The notes under the pieces: generated by a model
Database searches by the model: none
The model's input: the letters and a program-made list of their open reading frames with translations, nothing else
Told to the model about the DNA's origin: nothing
Part shown: positions 62,843-64,000 of the stretch, piece after piece
How the letters are laid out: the number at the start of each line of letters is the position of its first letter
Numbering within the stretch: position 1 is the first letter of the stretch
NCBI RefSeq assembly: GCF_001434585.1
Contig: NZ_AZDB01000008.1
Span: 1-64,000, forward strand
Direction of reading: 5' to 3'
DNA length: 64,000 bases
DNA from: Companilactobacillus crustorum JCM 15951
GTDB lineage: Bacteria > Bacillota > Bacilli > Lactobacillales > Lactobacillaceae
Program-made: the position numbers and the translations under genes

Positions 62843-64000
62843 ATGTCATTATTATGGACTGATGATTTACCAGCAGATTTAAAAACAAAAGTAGCTAAAG
62901 TTGAAAAATTGATTCAACCACGTTTGGCTGAAATCGATCAGCAAGTTTTATATAATCAACAACGAGTTTTAAATTTATTTAGAAAACACCGTGTCGGTGA
63001 AGAGGACTTAGTTCCATCAACTGGTTATGGCTACGATGATATTGGCCGTGATAAGATCGAAGCTATCTACGCGGATTATTTCAAAGTTGATGACGCTTTG
63101 GTACGTCCACAATTTGCTTCAGGAACACACGCTATTTCAACGGCATTATTCAGTATGCTACGTCCAGGCAACACGCTTTATTACCTAACTGGTACGCCTT
63201 ACGATACTATCCAAGAAGTTATCGGATTAGCCGGCAACAAGCGTGGCAATATGCAAGAGTACGGTATTAATTTCAAAACAACTGAACTGTTGGACGATGG
63301 TTCTGTTGATTATGAGAATGCTGAAAAAGCCTTGAAGGCCGATGACACAATTAAAGTAGTTGCCATCCAACGTTCTCGTGGCTACGCTGTCCGTGATAGT
63401 TTTACAGTTGAAAAAATCGCTAAGATGATTAAGTTTGTTAAAGATATTCGTCCTGATGTGAATGTCTTTATCGATAATTGTTATGGCGAGTTTTCTGAAA
63501 TGGAAGAACCAACCTTTTATGGTGCTGATATTATGGCCGGCTCACTTTATAAAAATGCTGGTGCAGGATTAGTTAAGAGTGGTGCTTATATCGTTGGTCG
63601 TGAAGATTTAGTTGATGGTGCGGGTTCTCGTTTGACGGTTCCTGGTGCTGGTAAAGGCGAAGGCGCTACTTGGGGATACTTACGTGACTTTTATCAAGGC
63701 TTCTTCATGGCTGCTCACACAACAGGTGAAGCTTTGAAGGGTATGATTTTTACCTCAGCTTTATCTGAAGAAATGGGAATGAGCGTTTCACCTAAATGGG
63801 ATGCACCTAGAACTGATATTGTTCAAACTGTTTCATTTGGCGATCCCGATCCAATGGTTAAATTCTGTGCCGCTATTCAACATTTCTCACCAATGAACTC
63901 GTTTGTTGATCCTATTCCAAGTCACCAAGATGGTTATGAAGATGATGTGGTAATGGCATCAGGAAGTTTCGTTGAAGGATCAACAATTGAGTTATCCTCA
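62843..64000 (+). CDS. Met-gamma-lyase-family PLP protein (YnbB type), 3' end cut off
   Basis: The frame is open for 386 codons from ATG 62843 to the window edge; related proteins are about 415-425 residues, so roughly 30-40 are missing. ASGTHAIS, IDNCYGEF and GSLYKNAGAG (PLP lysine) are typical of the YnbB/'aluminium resistance' branch of cystathionine-lyase-like enzymes. The reaction is uncertain. AGGGAG precedes ATG, 18 bases after the decarboxylase stop, so they share an operon. Confidence 0.85.
   Translation, partial: MSLLWTDDLPADLKTKVAKVEKLIQPRLAEIDQQVLYNQQRVLNLFRKHRVGEEDLVPSTGYGYDDIGRDKIEAIYADYFKVDDALVRPQFASGTHAISTALFSMLRPGNTLYYLTGTPYDTIQEVIGLAGNKRGNMQEYGINFKTTELLDDGSVDYENAEKALKADDTIKVVAIQRSRGYAVRDSFTVEKIAKMIKFVKDIRPDVNVFIDNCYGEFSEMEEPTFYGADIMAGSLYKNAGAGLVKSGAYIVGREDLVDGAGSRLTVPGAGKGEGATWGYLRDFYQGFFMAAHTTGEALKGMIFTSALSEEMGMSVSPKWDAPRTDIVQTVSFGDPDPMVKFCAAIQHFSPMNSFVDPIPSHQDGYEDDVVMASGSFVEGSTIELSS

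Overview
The window is AT-rich DNA from a Gram-positive bacterium of the Lactobacillaceae. Supporting features are the walRK-yycHIJ-htrA-rlmH block, an SLAP-type surface protein, a D-lactate dehydrogenase, class III fructose-bisphosphatase, C69 dipeptidase and double-glycine bacteriocin peptides. The gene content resembles Companilactobacillus, but that placement is inference. The block normally lies close to the replication origin, and a parS-like site (1388) and a DnaA-box cluster between htrA and rlmH (14693-14789) agree with this.

Layout. 0-7 kb: a structured 548-bp repeat, GtrA protein, Na+/H+ antiporter, oxidoreductase/MarR pair, hydrolase/TetR pair, and a folate cyclo-ligase without a normal start codon. 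7-15.5 kb: tRNA-Lys and the WalRK cell-wall stress regulon with HtrA and RlmH. 15.5-24.4 kb: SLAP surface protein, nucleoside hydrolase, oxidoreductases, and two DHA2 drug exporters, one frameshifted. 24.4-35.5 kb: second copy of the structured repeat, yxeA with a 22-residue leader gene behind a cre-covered promoter, a methionine T-box ahead of a MetE-like gene, D-LDH, transporters, dipeptidase, xanthine-type permease, two ApbE paralogues and an aldo/keto reductase. 35.6-41.8 kb: fbp, a putative two-peptide bacteriocin with a candidate immunity protein, uraA behind a PyrR attenuator, and menG. 41.8-43.4 kb: three related C-rich small RNA candidates on the minus strand plus a decayed fourth, interleaved with a LacI regulator. 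43.4-52.7 kb: small broken membrane gene, lipoprotein, Hsp20 with CIRCE, DUF488, AraC regulator, amino acid permease, a broken secreted-peptide gene, and TerC and MntH metal transporters. 52.8-58.9 kb: an island of CPBP proteases, XRE regulator, several small bacteriocin-immunity-like proteins, and a PadR/exporter operon. 59-64 kb: APC antiporter divergent from an ornithine-type decarboxylase followed by a PLP lyase that runs off the end.

The most interesting material is (1) the C-rich sRNA family at 41.77-43.44 kb, in which two members share promoter boxes at identical offsets (+15, +37, +48 from the -10); (2) the unrecognised two-peptide bacteriocin locus at 37.7-38.3 kb; and (3) the pair of TIR-flanked, multi-hairpin repeats whose stems carry compensatory base changes. 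No IS transposase, CRISPR array, rRNA or phage module was seen. No dedicated bacteriocin transporter or histidine-kinase induction system is visible near the bacteriocin genes, so export would have to come from elsewhere.
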